From: Deltaproteobacteria bacterium | Lineage (GTDB): Bacteria; Myxococcota_A; Polyangia; Haliangiales; SHYZ01 | Direction of reading: 5' to 3' | Assembly (NCBI GenBank): GCA_016210055.1 | Contig: JACQUZ010000134.1 | Location: 1-48,314 of the forward strand | DNA: 48,314 nucleotides | Shown: positions 42,281-48,314 of the stretch, in pieces | Layout of the letters: each line of letters opens with the position of its first letter | Numbering within the stretch: the stretch's first letter is position 1 | The notes under the pieces: model-generated | Told to the model about the DNA's origin: nothing | What the model saw: the letters and a program-made list of their open reading frames with translations, nothing else | The model's database searches: none | Translations under genes and position numbers: made by a program

Positions 42281-43531
42281 CTATTTCCCGCCTGGAATCA
42301 ATTGCGAGGGCTCTAGATAAACTTCGGATTGGAAGGCACCATTCACGATCTTCCACACCTCGTACGGTGCAAGGGCTTCTCCATTCGAATCGAAGTCGCA
42401 CGGACCGCTTGCTCCGTCGTAGTCGACGGCGGCCAGCGACTCCAGGGCGGCCTTCCATTGACTCGCGCGGAATTTCTGGTTCCCTTGGCCGGGGGTCGCC
42501 ACCTGCATGATGGCCTCCCTTAGCCCGTCTTGGCCGAGCGCCTGCCCCTTTTCGACCTGTAGTGCCAAGGCGAGCGCGAGGAGGTACACGCCGTCGTAGT
42601 AATTCGAGATCCCTGACGTCTCGATATCATCGCCCACGACATCTTTGAGTTTCTGGGCGAATTCGTCGAACGGGGCCCCCTTGGCGTGTGTTGGTGACGT
42701 CCCACGCATGCCCTCCAAGGCCGCAGGGCGGGCTTTTGCGAGCGTATCGATCTTGACCGCGTCAGTGAAGAACCATTGCGCTTGGTTGAGCTCCTGGGAA
42801 TCATCCCAGTGCTGGATGATCTTCACTGCTTCCCCGATAAAGGTGACCAACACGATGGTGGTGGGCTTGGCAGCCACGACTTGGCCCCACATCGCGTGGA
42901 GGGACTGCTCGGTCAAGCCGGGCTCAAAGACGACGCTGCTCGTGACCTTTCCCCCGCGCGCTTCGAACTCCTTCTTGAACGACCCGGCAAGACCCTTGCC
43001 GTAGGAGTCGTTTTGATATACGAGCGCTGCTTCATTGACCGTCGGGCTGGCGACCTTCGTCAGATAGTGGGCCATCGCGATGCCCTGGAAGTCGTCGTGC
43101 GGGATGTTCCTGAACAGGAATCCGCCATCGTCGGCGGTAGCCAAGTCAGCCGCAGTGGAGCTGCCTGATACCGTGACGAGCTTGTTCCCCTTGATGAGAG
43201 GGAGTGCTTCTCGCACCGCGTCCGAGTAATCGGGGCCAATCAACCCAACTATCCCCTCGCCAAGGAATGCCTGAATGCTCGACTTGGTGCTCTCCAGGCT
43301 GGTCTCGTTGTCCTTGACGATGAGCCGCAGTGATCGACCGCCGATCCCACCAGCGGCGTTGATCTCGCTTACAGCTCGCTCCACGACGTCCTGCACGACA
43401 GGGTATGCGTTTTCTCCTGAAAGGGCCACGCTAAGACCAATCGCAATGGATGGTTTCTCGGAGTCGCTGCTCCCGCATGCACCATGGGAAACCAATGCAC
43501 CAATTAGGAATGCCCAGTTTTTCCAGTTCAT
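42281..43531 (-). CDS. Branched-chain amino-acid-type ABC solute-binding lipoprotein
   Basis: A 416-residue binding protein of the Leu/Ile/Val-binding (Peripla_BP_6) type. The ATG at 43531 has a GGAGG site and gives a lipobox SHGAC (Cys19), so it is anchored in the envelope. Family motifs include IGLSVALSGENA, EINAAGGIGGRSL, LIVKDNETSLESTKS, GLIGPDYSDAVREALP and YQNDSYGKGLAGSFKKEF. No permease or ATPase gene is in the window, so it may be an orphan receptor or part of a distant transporter. It faces the convergent zinc-finger gene with 14 nt between stops. Its ligand cannot be read. Confidence 0.92.
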   Translation of the reverse strand: MNWKNWAFLIGALVSHGACGSSDSEKPSIAIGLSVALSGENAYPVVQDVVERAVSEINAAGGIGGRSLRLIVKDNETSLESTKSSIQAFLGEGIVGLIGPDYSDAVREALPLIKGNKLVTVSGSSTAADLATADDGGFLFRNIPHDDFQGIAMAHYLTKVASPTVNEAALVYQNDSYGKGLAGSFKKEFEARGGKVTSSVVFEPGLTEQSLHAMWGQVVAAKPTTIVLVTFIGEAVKIIQHWDDSQELNQAQWFFTDAVKIDTLAKARPAALEGMRGTSPTHAKGAPFDEFAQKLKDVVGDDIETSGISNYYDGVYLLALALALQVEKGQALGQDGLREAIMQVATPGQGNQKFRASQWKAALESLAAVDYDGASGPCDFDSNGEALAPYEVWKIVNGAFQSEVYLEPSQLIPGGK

Positions 43532-43564
43532 GTTGCCTCCAAGCGCCGCCAATCCCCCTACCTC

Positions 43565-43582
43565 CTGCTCGAGCACGAGCAG
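43565..43582 (-). promoter_or_regulatory. Perfect 7-bp hairpin in the leader of the solute-binding-protein gene
   Basis: CTGCTCG AGCA CGAGCAG lies 33 nt before the start codon of the minus-strand binding-protein gene. It could be an operator or a leader structure; the gene's ribosome-binding site lies just downstream of it. Confidence 0.4.
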
Positions 43583-43625
43583 AAGCAGGCGCTTGTCATG
43601 TTACATTTGCGGGGGCTTACTTTTC

Positions 43626-43664
43626 AAGACCAAGATCGCCAAGATCAAGATCGCCAAGATCGCC
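43626..43664. repeat. Short tandem repeat of 9-bp AAGATCGCC units
   Basis: Pattern AAGACC, AAGATCGCC, AAGATC, AAGATCGCC, AAGATCGCC. It sits 95-133 nt upstream of the binding-protein start, between that gene and the antiporter remnant. It could be a protein-binding array or simple replication slippage. Confidence 0.75.
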
Positions 43665-43723
43665 TTCGCTTTCCTGACGACGTTACCTGCATGATTAACG
43701 ATTTGCGGACAGGTCGATAGGTC

Positions 43724-43868
43724 ATGACCACTGGGTGAAATCGGCTCGGTTTTGGTCACGCTCGCGGCTGTCATTGCCTCGGCGCATGTCGTCGGGTACC
43801 TCTTCGAGCGCCTGAACCAACCGCGACTGTCGCCTCAAATGCGCGCGGGGGACCCGGCATTGTGGTAG
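43724..43868 (+). pseudogene. N-terminal remnant of a CPA2 (KefB-type) cation/proton antiporter
   Basis: From 43737 one frame reads GEIGSVLVTLAAVIASAHVV, then GYLFERLNQPR, matching the first membrane helix and the GxLFxxLxQPxV motif of CPA2 exchangers. It degenerates after QPR and stops at 43866-43868. The ATG at 43724 (ATG ACC ACT GGG TGA) is out of frame by one base; removing one G of GGG joins it as MTTGEIGS. Only about 45 of the roughly 400 or more codons remain, so it is a decayed fragment. It takes up much of the 377-nt stretch 43532-43908, which otherwise holds the hairpin and tandem repeat noted separately. Confidence 0.6.
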
Positions 43869-43908
43869 CAAGCGTGGCAAGGGTAAGAGCCGGCCGCCCG
43901 CTGCTCGC

Positions 43909-45087
43909 CTACCAGCCCCGCTCGAGCGCCTCACGCCGCGCCCCGTTGGGATAGAGCTTCAGGTATTCCTCGACGCACGATCGGGCGCGCACGCGGTTGC
44001 CCGCCTTGAACCACGACTCTGCCTCCCGTGCCAGGGCGTCCTCATCAAGGGCACCGTCCGCGCTAAGCTTTCGCGCTCGGTGGAATGCCGGAGCGGCGTC
44101 GACAGGTCGCCCGAGCGAGAGCAGGATCCGCCCGAGCGTGAAAGCGGCCAGGGGTGCCCGGGCGTCACCTGCGTACTTGTCGAGTAGCTTATCGAGATAG
44201 GGGATGGCCTGCTCGGGGTGTCCGGACAGGCGGGCGCTGTCCGCCGCAAGGAACAAGTCATGCGGCTCGTCGCGCACGGCGTCGCTGCCGCCCTTGGCCT
44301 CAACCTCCTTGAGCCGGAGGTAGGCCTCGGCATAACGTCCCTCCTGTGCCATGGCTCGCCAGGAGCGACGCGGATGTGCTGGCGCGGGCGGCGCCGGAGG
44401 GGACGGCTCGGTCGCTTTCGGCGCAGCGCTCGGCGCAGGCGGCGCAGGCGGCGCAGGCGGCGCAGCGCTCGGCGCAGGCGGCGCAGGCGGCACGGGCGTG
44501 GCGAGCGGCGGAAACCACCGCTCCTCGGAGGCGGCGAGGACCGCGCTGTCTCCCGCCCAGCTCACGCGGACCTGGCCCTCGGCAACGCTCACTCGTGCCC
44601 GTGCATCGGCACGCTCGACGCTGAAGTCGGTGCCGAGCGCTGTGACCTGCACCGCGCCAGCAAGTACCACGAAGGCCCGCTGCGGACTGTGCGCCACCCG
44701 GAATCGCGCCGCCCCTGAATCCAGTCGCACTTGCACCCGGCTTGACGAGACCTCCACGAGCACGAGCTGGCTCGGCACCGTGAGTGGCTCGGCAGTCGAG
44801 CCATCGCCTAGCAGGATGGTCCTCGATCCAACTGGGGCGTCGTCTCTGCCAGGGGGGGACGCCTCCATCCCCACTTCTCGGGCAAAGCCCTCGGAGCCAG
44901 GCCGCATCCAGGCATAGGCACCCACCGCCAGGCCTGCCATCGTCGCTGCGCCGAGCACGGCAACCGCCTGGACACGACGGCGACGCCTCTTATGAAACTT
45001 GACGAGCATTAGCTCCACCTCCGATGGGCTCCATCGGGGGTGGAGGTGATCCCTCGCATTCGCGAGCCTATCGCTCAGCTCTTCCAT
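43909..45087 (-). CDS. FecR-like anti-sigma factor with TPR tail
   Basis: A 392-residue single-span membrane protein. A cytoplasmic N-terminus of about 38 residues, which would hold the sigma factor, precedes a membrane span (about 39-61). A FecR-type beta domain follows (about 85-200; GAVQVTALGTDFSVERADARARVSVAEGQVRV). An Ala/Pro linker of about 45 residues leads to TPR-like helices (LGRILLSLGRPVDAAPAFHRA and ESWFKAGNRVRARSCVEEYLKLYP). The start overlaps the sigma gene by 20 nt, as in sigma/anti-sigma pairs. The signal it senses is unknown. The periplasmic TPR part suggests a protein partner, perhaps the divergent envelope protein. Confidence 0.9.
   Translation of the reverse strand: MEELSDRLANARDHLHPRWSPSEVELMLVKFHKRRRRRVQAVAVLGAATMAGLAVGAYAWMRPGSEGFAREVGMEASPPGRDDAPVGSRTILLGDGSTAEPLTVPSQLVLVEVSSSRVQVRLDSGAARFRVAHSPQRAFVVLAGAVQVTALGTDFSVERADARARVSVAEGQVRVSWAGDSAVLAASEERWFPPLATPVPPAPPAPSAAPPAPPAPPAPSAAPKATEPSPPAPPAPAHPRRSWRAMAQEGRYAEAYLRLKEVEAKGGSDAVRDEPHDLFLAADSARLSGHPEQAIPYLDKLLDKYAGDARAPLAAFTLGRILLSLGRPVDAAPAFHRARKLSADGALDEDALAREAESWFKAGNRVRARSCVEEYLKLYPNGARREALERGW
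44420..44491 (-). repeat. GC-rich 9/39-bp repeat coding for the Ala/Pro linker
   Basis: The 9-bp unit GGCGCAGGC recurs, and a 39-bp block starting GGCGCAGCGCTC occurs twice (44420 and 44459). It encodes PPAPPAPSAAP-type linker residues between the FecR and TPR parts. Units are multiples of three, so slippage changes linker length without breaking the frame. Confidence 0.8.
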
Positions 45088-45631
45088 CGACGAGTGTCTT
45101 TCTCAGCATGTCGGAGGCGGCTGCGATACGCCGCTTCACGGTGGCCAGCGAGCAGTCGGTCATGTGCGCGATCGTCTCAAGCCTCTCTCCCTGCACGTAT
45201 CTTAGGGTCCACGCGATGCGCTGGTTCGCCGGCAGCTCATCGAGTGCCCGGTACACCCTCGCGAGCAGTGCCTTCATGTCCGGCGGCGCGCTCGGGTCTG
45301 CGACCTCTTCGTAGTCAGCAGCACCGTCGAGGCCGAGGCGTGCCTGGAGGCGGCGCCAGCGAAGACGCCGGCGAACCAGGCGCAGCGTGACGGTGATAAG
45401 CCACGCCTTGACCGCGCCTGGGTCACTGATTTGCCGAAGCCCTCGGGTAGCCGCCAGGAACACGTCCTGCACCAAGTCGTCCACCTCGTCACGCCTCCCC
45501 AGCATGCGAAGGCCAATGGCGCCCACGTACGCCACGAACTGCCGGAATACCGCATCGAGCGGCAGCGCCCCGCCTGCCTGTGCAGCCTCCGAGCTGAGCC
45601 CCAGCTCGCGGGATGAGCGCATCGCTTCCAT
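45068..45631 (-). CDS. ECF-type RNA polymerase sigma factor
   Basis: A 187-residue sigma-70 family factor of the extracytoplasmic-function type. Region 2 is seen in AIGLRMLGRRDEVDDLVQDVFLAATRG. Region 4 is LDELPANQRIAWTLRYVQGERLETIAHM with the recognition helix TDCSLATVKRRIAAASDML. It would direct RNA polymerase to envelope-linked promoters and be held by the FecR-like protein, whose gene overlaps its 3' end by 20 nt. The start is uncertain: ATG at 45631 (chosen) or 45622. An ATG at 45691 would lie on the start codon of the divergent gene and is less likely. Confidence 0.92.
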   Translation of the reverse strand: MEAMRSSRELGLSSEAAQAGGALPLDAVFRQFVAYVGAIGLRMLGRRDEVDDLVQDVFLAATRGLRQISDPGAVKAWLITVTLRLVRRRLRWRRLQARLGLDGAADYEEVADPSAPPDMKALLARVYRALDELPANQRIAWTLRYVQGERLETIAHMTDCSLATVKRRIAAASDMLRKTLVDGRAER

Positions 45632-45689
45632 CGTATCAGCAATGTGCAGGAGGGACCGAAACGGCTCAGGGTGTATTCTGCTTGGGTTC

Positions 45690-46613
45690 ATGCCCCGTGC
45701 ATTGCGACTTGCGATTTTTCTCGCAGGTTGGGCGATGGGTTCCATTGCGTCCGCCGACGTCCGGCTCCCGGTTTCCCTCGAGGTGGCCGGTTGCAATCCG
45801 AGTGTTTCCAAAGAGTTGAGGCGCCTGCTCGAAGTTGAGCTCGGCGGGCGGCTCGTCGAAGCAAATTCTCCGGCCTTGGCCGTCCTTCTCCAGGTGACCT
45901 GCCTGGATGCCGGTGCCGAACTGGTCGCTCGGGGTCCCAATCGCACCGTTGGGCGAACAGCCACGTCGAAGCTCGAAGGGTTAGCCTGGGCCCGGCTGCT
46001 CGCCCTCGCGTCAGCAGAGCTCTTGGAAACCCATGACCAACACGAGCACCAGGAACCTCCTCCGCCCAGCGCTTCGGAGCCACGCCGATCACGAGCCAAG
46101 CGGCCGCTGCACATCACAGCACTCGCGACAAGCAGCCTTCTCACGCGTCCAACGATGGGGCGCTTTGGCGGCGGCCTGGCGGTGGCGCATGCCCCTTGGT
46201 CTCGTGTCGGCTGGCACCTCGACCTGATCGCCGAGACCGGATCGCATCAGGTCTCCTCGGGCACCGTCGAGATGGATTCAATCTCGTCCTCGCTCGCTGT
46301 GGCGATCCACGCCGAAGCGGGCCACGCGACCCTCACCGCTGGCTTGGGCGGACGCATGGGCGCCGTGCGTTTTGGCGGCACGGCCTCATCGGCCGCTACG
46401 TCCATCGAGGGGCGCCAGTTCTGGGCGTTCTGGGCAGCTCCTGTCATGTCGGCATCGGTGCGCTTCGAGCTCCCCGAGCGCTGGTCGCTTGCCGCAGGCA
46501 TGGAGGTTGGCTGGGCCGTGCGCCCTGCGGTGGCCCTGGCCGGCGAAACGCGCGCTGCGTCCATCGACGGACTAATTGCCTCGCTGGTGCTCGGCGTGGG
46601 CGTTCGGCTATGA
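45690..46613 (+). CDS. Secreted, possibly outer-membrane beta-barrel protein
   Basis: A 307-residue exported protein with signal peptide MPRALRLAIFLAGWAMGSIASA. The N-terminal part (about 25-110) has the fold pattern SLEVAGCNPSVSKELRRLLEVELGGR. A linker with a His/Glu/Pro-rich patch (THDQHEHQEPPPP) precedes about 180 residues of alternating hydrophobic strands (GRFGGGLAVAHAP, GWHLDLIAETGSH, ATLTAGLGGRMGAV) ending in VLGVGVRL, a typical outer-membrane strand with a near-terminal aromatic lacking. It is divergent from the sigma/FecR pair with 58 nt between, and is a good candidate target. TATTCT at 45672-45677 may be its -10 element. Confidence 0.78.
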   Translation: MPRALRLAIFLAGWAMGSIASADVRLPVSLEVAGCNPSVSKELRRLLEVELGGRLVEANSPALAVLLQVTCLDAGAELVARGPNRTVGRTATSKLEGLAWARLLALASAELLETHDQHEHQEPPPPSASEPRRSRAKRPLHITALATSSLLTRPTMGRFGGGLAVAHAPWSRVGWHLDLIAETGSHQVSSGTVEMDSISSSLAVAIHAEAGHATLTAGLGGRMGAVRFGGTASSAATSIEGRQFWAFWAAPVMSASVRFELPERWSLAAGMEVGWAVRPAVALAGETRAASIDGLIASLVLGVGVRL

Positions 46614-46630
46614 CTCTGGCGCGACGCCCA

Positions 46631-47497
46631 TCACCTCGTGCGTGCGCAGCGAAACCCGGCCGACTCGTCGGTGAACCCGCGTTCTGTGGGATTCCGAAAC
46701 GCCGCACGGCTATGGCCCGAAGCCTCATCCCACGCGCCGCCACGGCCCACGCCTACGGCGGAGGACGGAGCACCCCAGGGATCGACGGCGAGCTCCGCGC
46801 CGAGATCCGGCTGATAGCCGTCGTGACACCACTCCCAGGCATTGCCCGCCATGTCGTACAGGCCCCACGCGTTGGATTGCTTTTCCGCGGCCGCGTGGAC
46901 CCCGCCCTGGGCGTTCTTGTCGTACCAAGCCAGGGCATCGACCGCCGGGTCAGCACCCTCACAGGAGCCGATGGCTCCCGTGTAGAGCGCCGCTTGGCCC
47001 CCGGCGCGGCATGCCCGCTCCCACTCAGCCTCCGTCGGCAGGCGGAAGCCCGCACAACCATAGATGCCCGCCCCCTCCGCGGCAGACGTCGGCCGGCACG
47101 TGCCGGCATCGCAGGTGTAGCAGGCCTCGAGGCCCCGAGCAGCGGAGAGCGCGTTGCAAAAGGCCGCCGCCTCGTGCCAAGTCACGCCAGTGACCGGACA
47201 GCTGTCGCCACACGTCCCGGCAGGAGGCGGGACGTAACCCATGAGTGCCGAGAAGTCCCGGCGCGTCGTCTCGATTGAGGCGAGCTCGAAGGCGCGCGTG
47301 AGGCGCACGAGGTGACTCTGCTCATCGTTTCCGCGGCACGGCTCGTCGGGTGGCGAGCCCATGGTGAACTCGCCAGCCGGCACGAGCACCCACTGCAAGC
47401 CCGCGGCGTCACGCCCACTCCCACTGTCCAGGGAAAGGAACACGGGCTCGCGCACGCCTTCGCAGGCGCTCACGGCGAGCATCGCGAGCGTTGTCAC
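46631..47497 (-). CDS. SUMF1/formylglycine-generating-enzyme-fold lipoprotein
   Basis: About 288 residues. The GTG at 47497 overlaps the stop of the upstream gene (GTGA) and gives a short signal with lipobox AVSAC (Cys12). The SUMF1 fold is clear: VPAGEFTMGSPPDE, PVTGVTWHEAAAFCNAL, FRLPTEAEWERACRAGG, AWGLYDMAGNAWEWCHDGY and RGGAWDEASGHSRAAFRNP. In true formylglycine-generating enzymes two Cys lie in the RGGS-x3-C-x4-C segment; here those positions are not Cys, so sulfatase activation is unlikely. Several other Cys (YTCDAGTC) may form disulfides. A binding or structural role beside the glycoside hydrolase is possible. A TTG at 47503 is an alternative start. Confidence 0.87.
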   Translation of the reverse strand: MTTLAMLAVSACEGVREPVFLSLDSGSGRDAAGLQWVLVPAGEFTMGSPPDEPCRGNDEQSHLVRLTRAFELASIETTRRDFSALMGYVPPPAGTCGDSCPVTGVTWHEAAAFCNALSAARGLEACYTCDAGTCRPTSAAEGAGIYGCAGFRLPTEAEWERACRAGGQAALYTGAIGSCEGADPAVDALAWYDKNAQGGVHAAAEKQSNAWGLYDMAGNAWEWCHDGYQPDLGAELAVDPWGAPSSAVGVGRGGAWDEASGHSRAAFRNPTERGFTDESAGFRCARTR

Positions 47498-48314
47498 TGC
47501 CAAGTGGTCGAGGGCCACGACGCCACAGCCGCCTCCAGGGCGCTCCACAGCTTGTTCGTGTACGGCACCATGTCCTGCTTGTAATACCACCAGAAGTAGC
47601 CACCGATGAACCGCGGGTGGTTGATTTGCATGCGGTAGTAACGGTCGATGTACTCTTTCTTGCGCGAAGACGAGGACGTGCCGCACTCGCCAAAGCCGAT
47701 CCTGGCGCTAGGAAACATCTCGCCGAGCCTGTCGAAGACCGCCTGCCAGTTGGGTTGGAGGCCGTTGCAGTCGTCCTCGTAGTAGCTCATGAGCACGTAG
47801 TCGAGCCCAGCCTTCATGCGCGCCGGAACGTTCGCCTGGGCCCAGGTGAACATCTCGTTCGAGGGCGACTCCCAGCAGTCCTCGTTGTAATAAAGCGTGA
47901 GCGCCGTGCGGTAGCCACCTGCTTTCACCAGGTCATAGGCACCCGCCATCTTGGCGACGACATCGGCGGTCTTTCCAAGCCATTCGCCGTTGATCTCATT
48001 GCCGATCTCCCAAATGTCGACCACGTCGCCGAGGAAACCAAGGTACTCAGTGGTCCGGGCAAGGTAGTCTTGCACGCTGTACTGCTTTACGTAGAAGGAG
48101 TCCAGGATCTCGCCCAACACATAGCTAACGCCGTGGATTGCCGCGGCGGCTTGCCGGTAGTCGGTTGCGGGCACGAGCTCGTCGAAGACGATGCGGGTAG
48201 TCGGCCTGTGCGAGTGCCGCCTGAGCGCTTCGACGATGTCAGGGGTGGGGTAGACCGAATCGATCGTCACGCCAAAGAGAGGCGTCATGGCACTCGGGGG
48301 AGGGGGAGGTGGAG
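47494..48314 (-). CDS. Glycoside-hydrolase-like (clan GH-A) secreted protein, N-terminus outside the window
   Basis: At least 264 residues of a TIM-barrel-type protein. WEIGNE (residues 93-98 counted from the Met at 48288) fits the acid/base motif of clan GH-A with Glu98, and IGFGECGT has a likely nucleophile Glu201 on a later strand. Upstream of that Met the frame stays open through a run of Pro codons to the window edge (PPPPPPSA), which looks like a linker, so the true start and any signal or lipobox lie beyond 48314. The stop overlaps the SUMF1-fold gene start, so both are co-translated. Substrate unknown; catalytic assignment is by motif only. Confidence 0.75.
   Translation of the reverse strand, partial: PPPPPPSAMTPLFGVTIDSVYPTPDIVEALRRHSHRPTTRIVFDELVPATDYRQAAAAIHGVSYVLGEILDSFYVKQYSVQDYLARTTEYLGFLGDVVDIWEIGNEINGEWLGKTADVVAKMAGAYDLVKAGGYRTALTLYYNEDCWESPSNEMFTWAQANVPARMKAGLDYVLMSYYEDDCNGLQPNWQAVFDRLGEMFPSARIGFGECGTSSSSRKKEYIDRYYRMQINHPRFIGGYFWWYYKQDMVPYTNKLWSALEAAVASWPSTTWQ

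Noticed and set aside
43598..43720. A 40-codon plus-strand frame reading QDQDRQDQDRQDR, ending 3 nt before the antiporter-remnant ATG
   Set aside because: Its repetitive part comes from the tandem DNA repeat, it has no good ribosome-binding site and resembles nothing known.
1..48314. CRISPR arrays, tRNA or rRNA genes, insertion sequences, phage genes
   Set aside because: No regularly spaced repeats, no cloverleaf or rRNA-like stretch, and no transposase, integrase or structural phage gene was seen.

Overview
The window looks like a gene-dense, GC-rich chromosomal piece of a myxobacterium-like member of the Myxococcota. Signs of this are MYXO-CTERM-type C-terminal sorting tails (Cys-containing start, hydrophobic stretch, Arg-rich end), many lipoproteins, Cys-rich and beta-propeller surface proteins, a Ser/Thr kinase with a PEGA-like tail, and a sensor-like protein ending in what I believe is the MXAN_5187-type domain. 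No rRNA, tRNA, CRISPR array, prophage or insertion sequence was seen.

Layout. 69-6674: a four-gene plus-strand unit of a class A penicillin-binding protein, an FG-GAP-like secreted protein, an orphan peptide-type solute-binding protein and an NtrY-like histidine kinase, joined by overlaps or very short gaps. 6829-11257: a lipoprotein facing a convergent minus-strand pair (membrane sensor-like protein and cupredoxin/carboxypeptidase-regulatory-like secreted protein). 11363-14689: ComEC, then a ribbon-helix-helix/MazF-type toxin-antitoxin pair with a palindrome at its promoter. 14897-17580: a secreted zinc phospholipase C/P1-nuclease-like protein translationally coupled to a thrombospondin-type-3 lipoprotein. 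17596-23323 (minus): a kinase-TPR-SBBP propeller cassette with overlapping stops and starts. 23382-27902: a small uncharacterised protein, a PAS/PAS histidine kinase and a YfhO-type membrane protein. 27963-32207: one very long frame that appears to join two complete secreted enzymes, with a MYXO-CTERM tail followed directly by a lipobox in its middle.

32342-34153: a cyclic-nucleotide-binding-like domain fused to an ABC1/UbiB kinase. 34293-37433: a Cys-rich lipoprotein with three ~131-133-residue repeats. 37516-39585: an RNA-repair unit of an FmdB-like zinc ribbon (55 residues), archease and RtcB. 39635-40111: a frameshifted PDZ remnant and a small helical protein. 40338-43531: a zincin-like MYXO-CTERM protein lacking the first zinc His, a protein with two identical-spacing zinc-finger-like motifs, and a branched-chain amino-acid-type binding lipoprotein. 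43532-43908 holds a hairpin, a GATC-containing tandem repeat and the remnant N-terminus of a CPA2 antiporter. 43909-46613: an ECF sigma factor/FecR-like anti-sigma pair divergent from a predicted outer-membrane protein. 46631 to the right edge: a SUMF1-fold lipoprotein coupled to a glycoside-hydrolase-like protein that runs off the window.

Most functions are inferred from motifs read by eye; no database search was possible.
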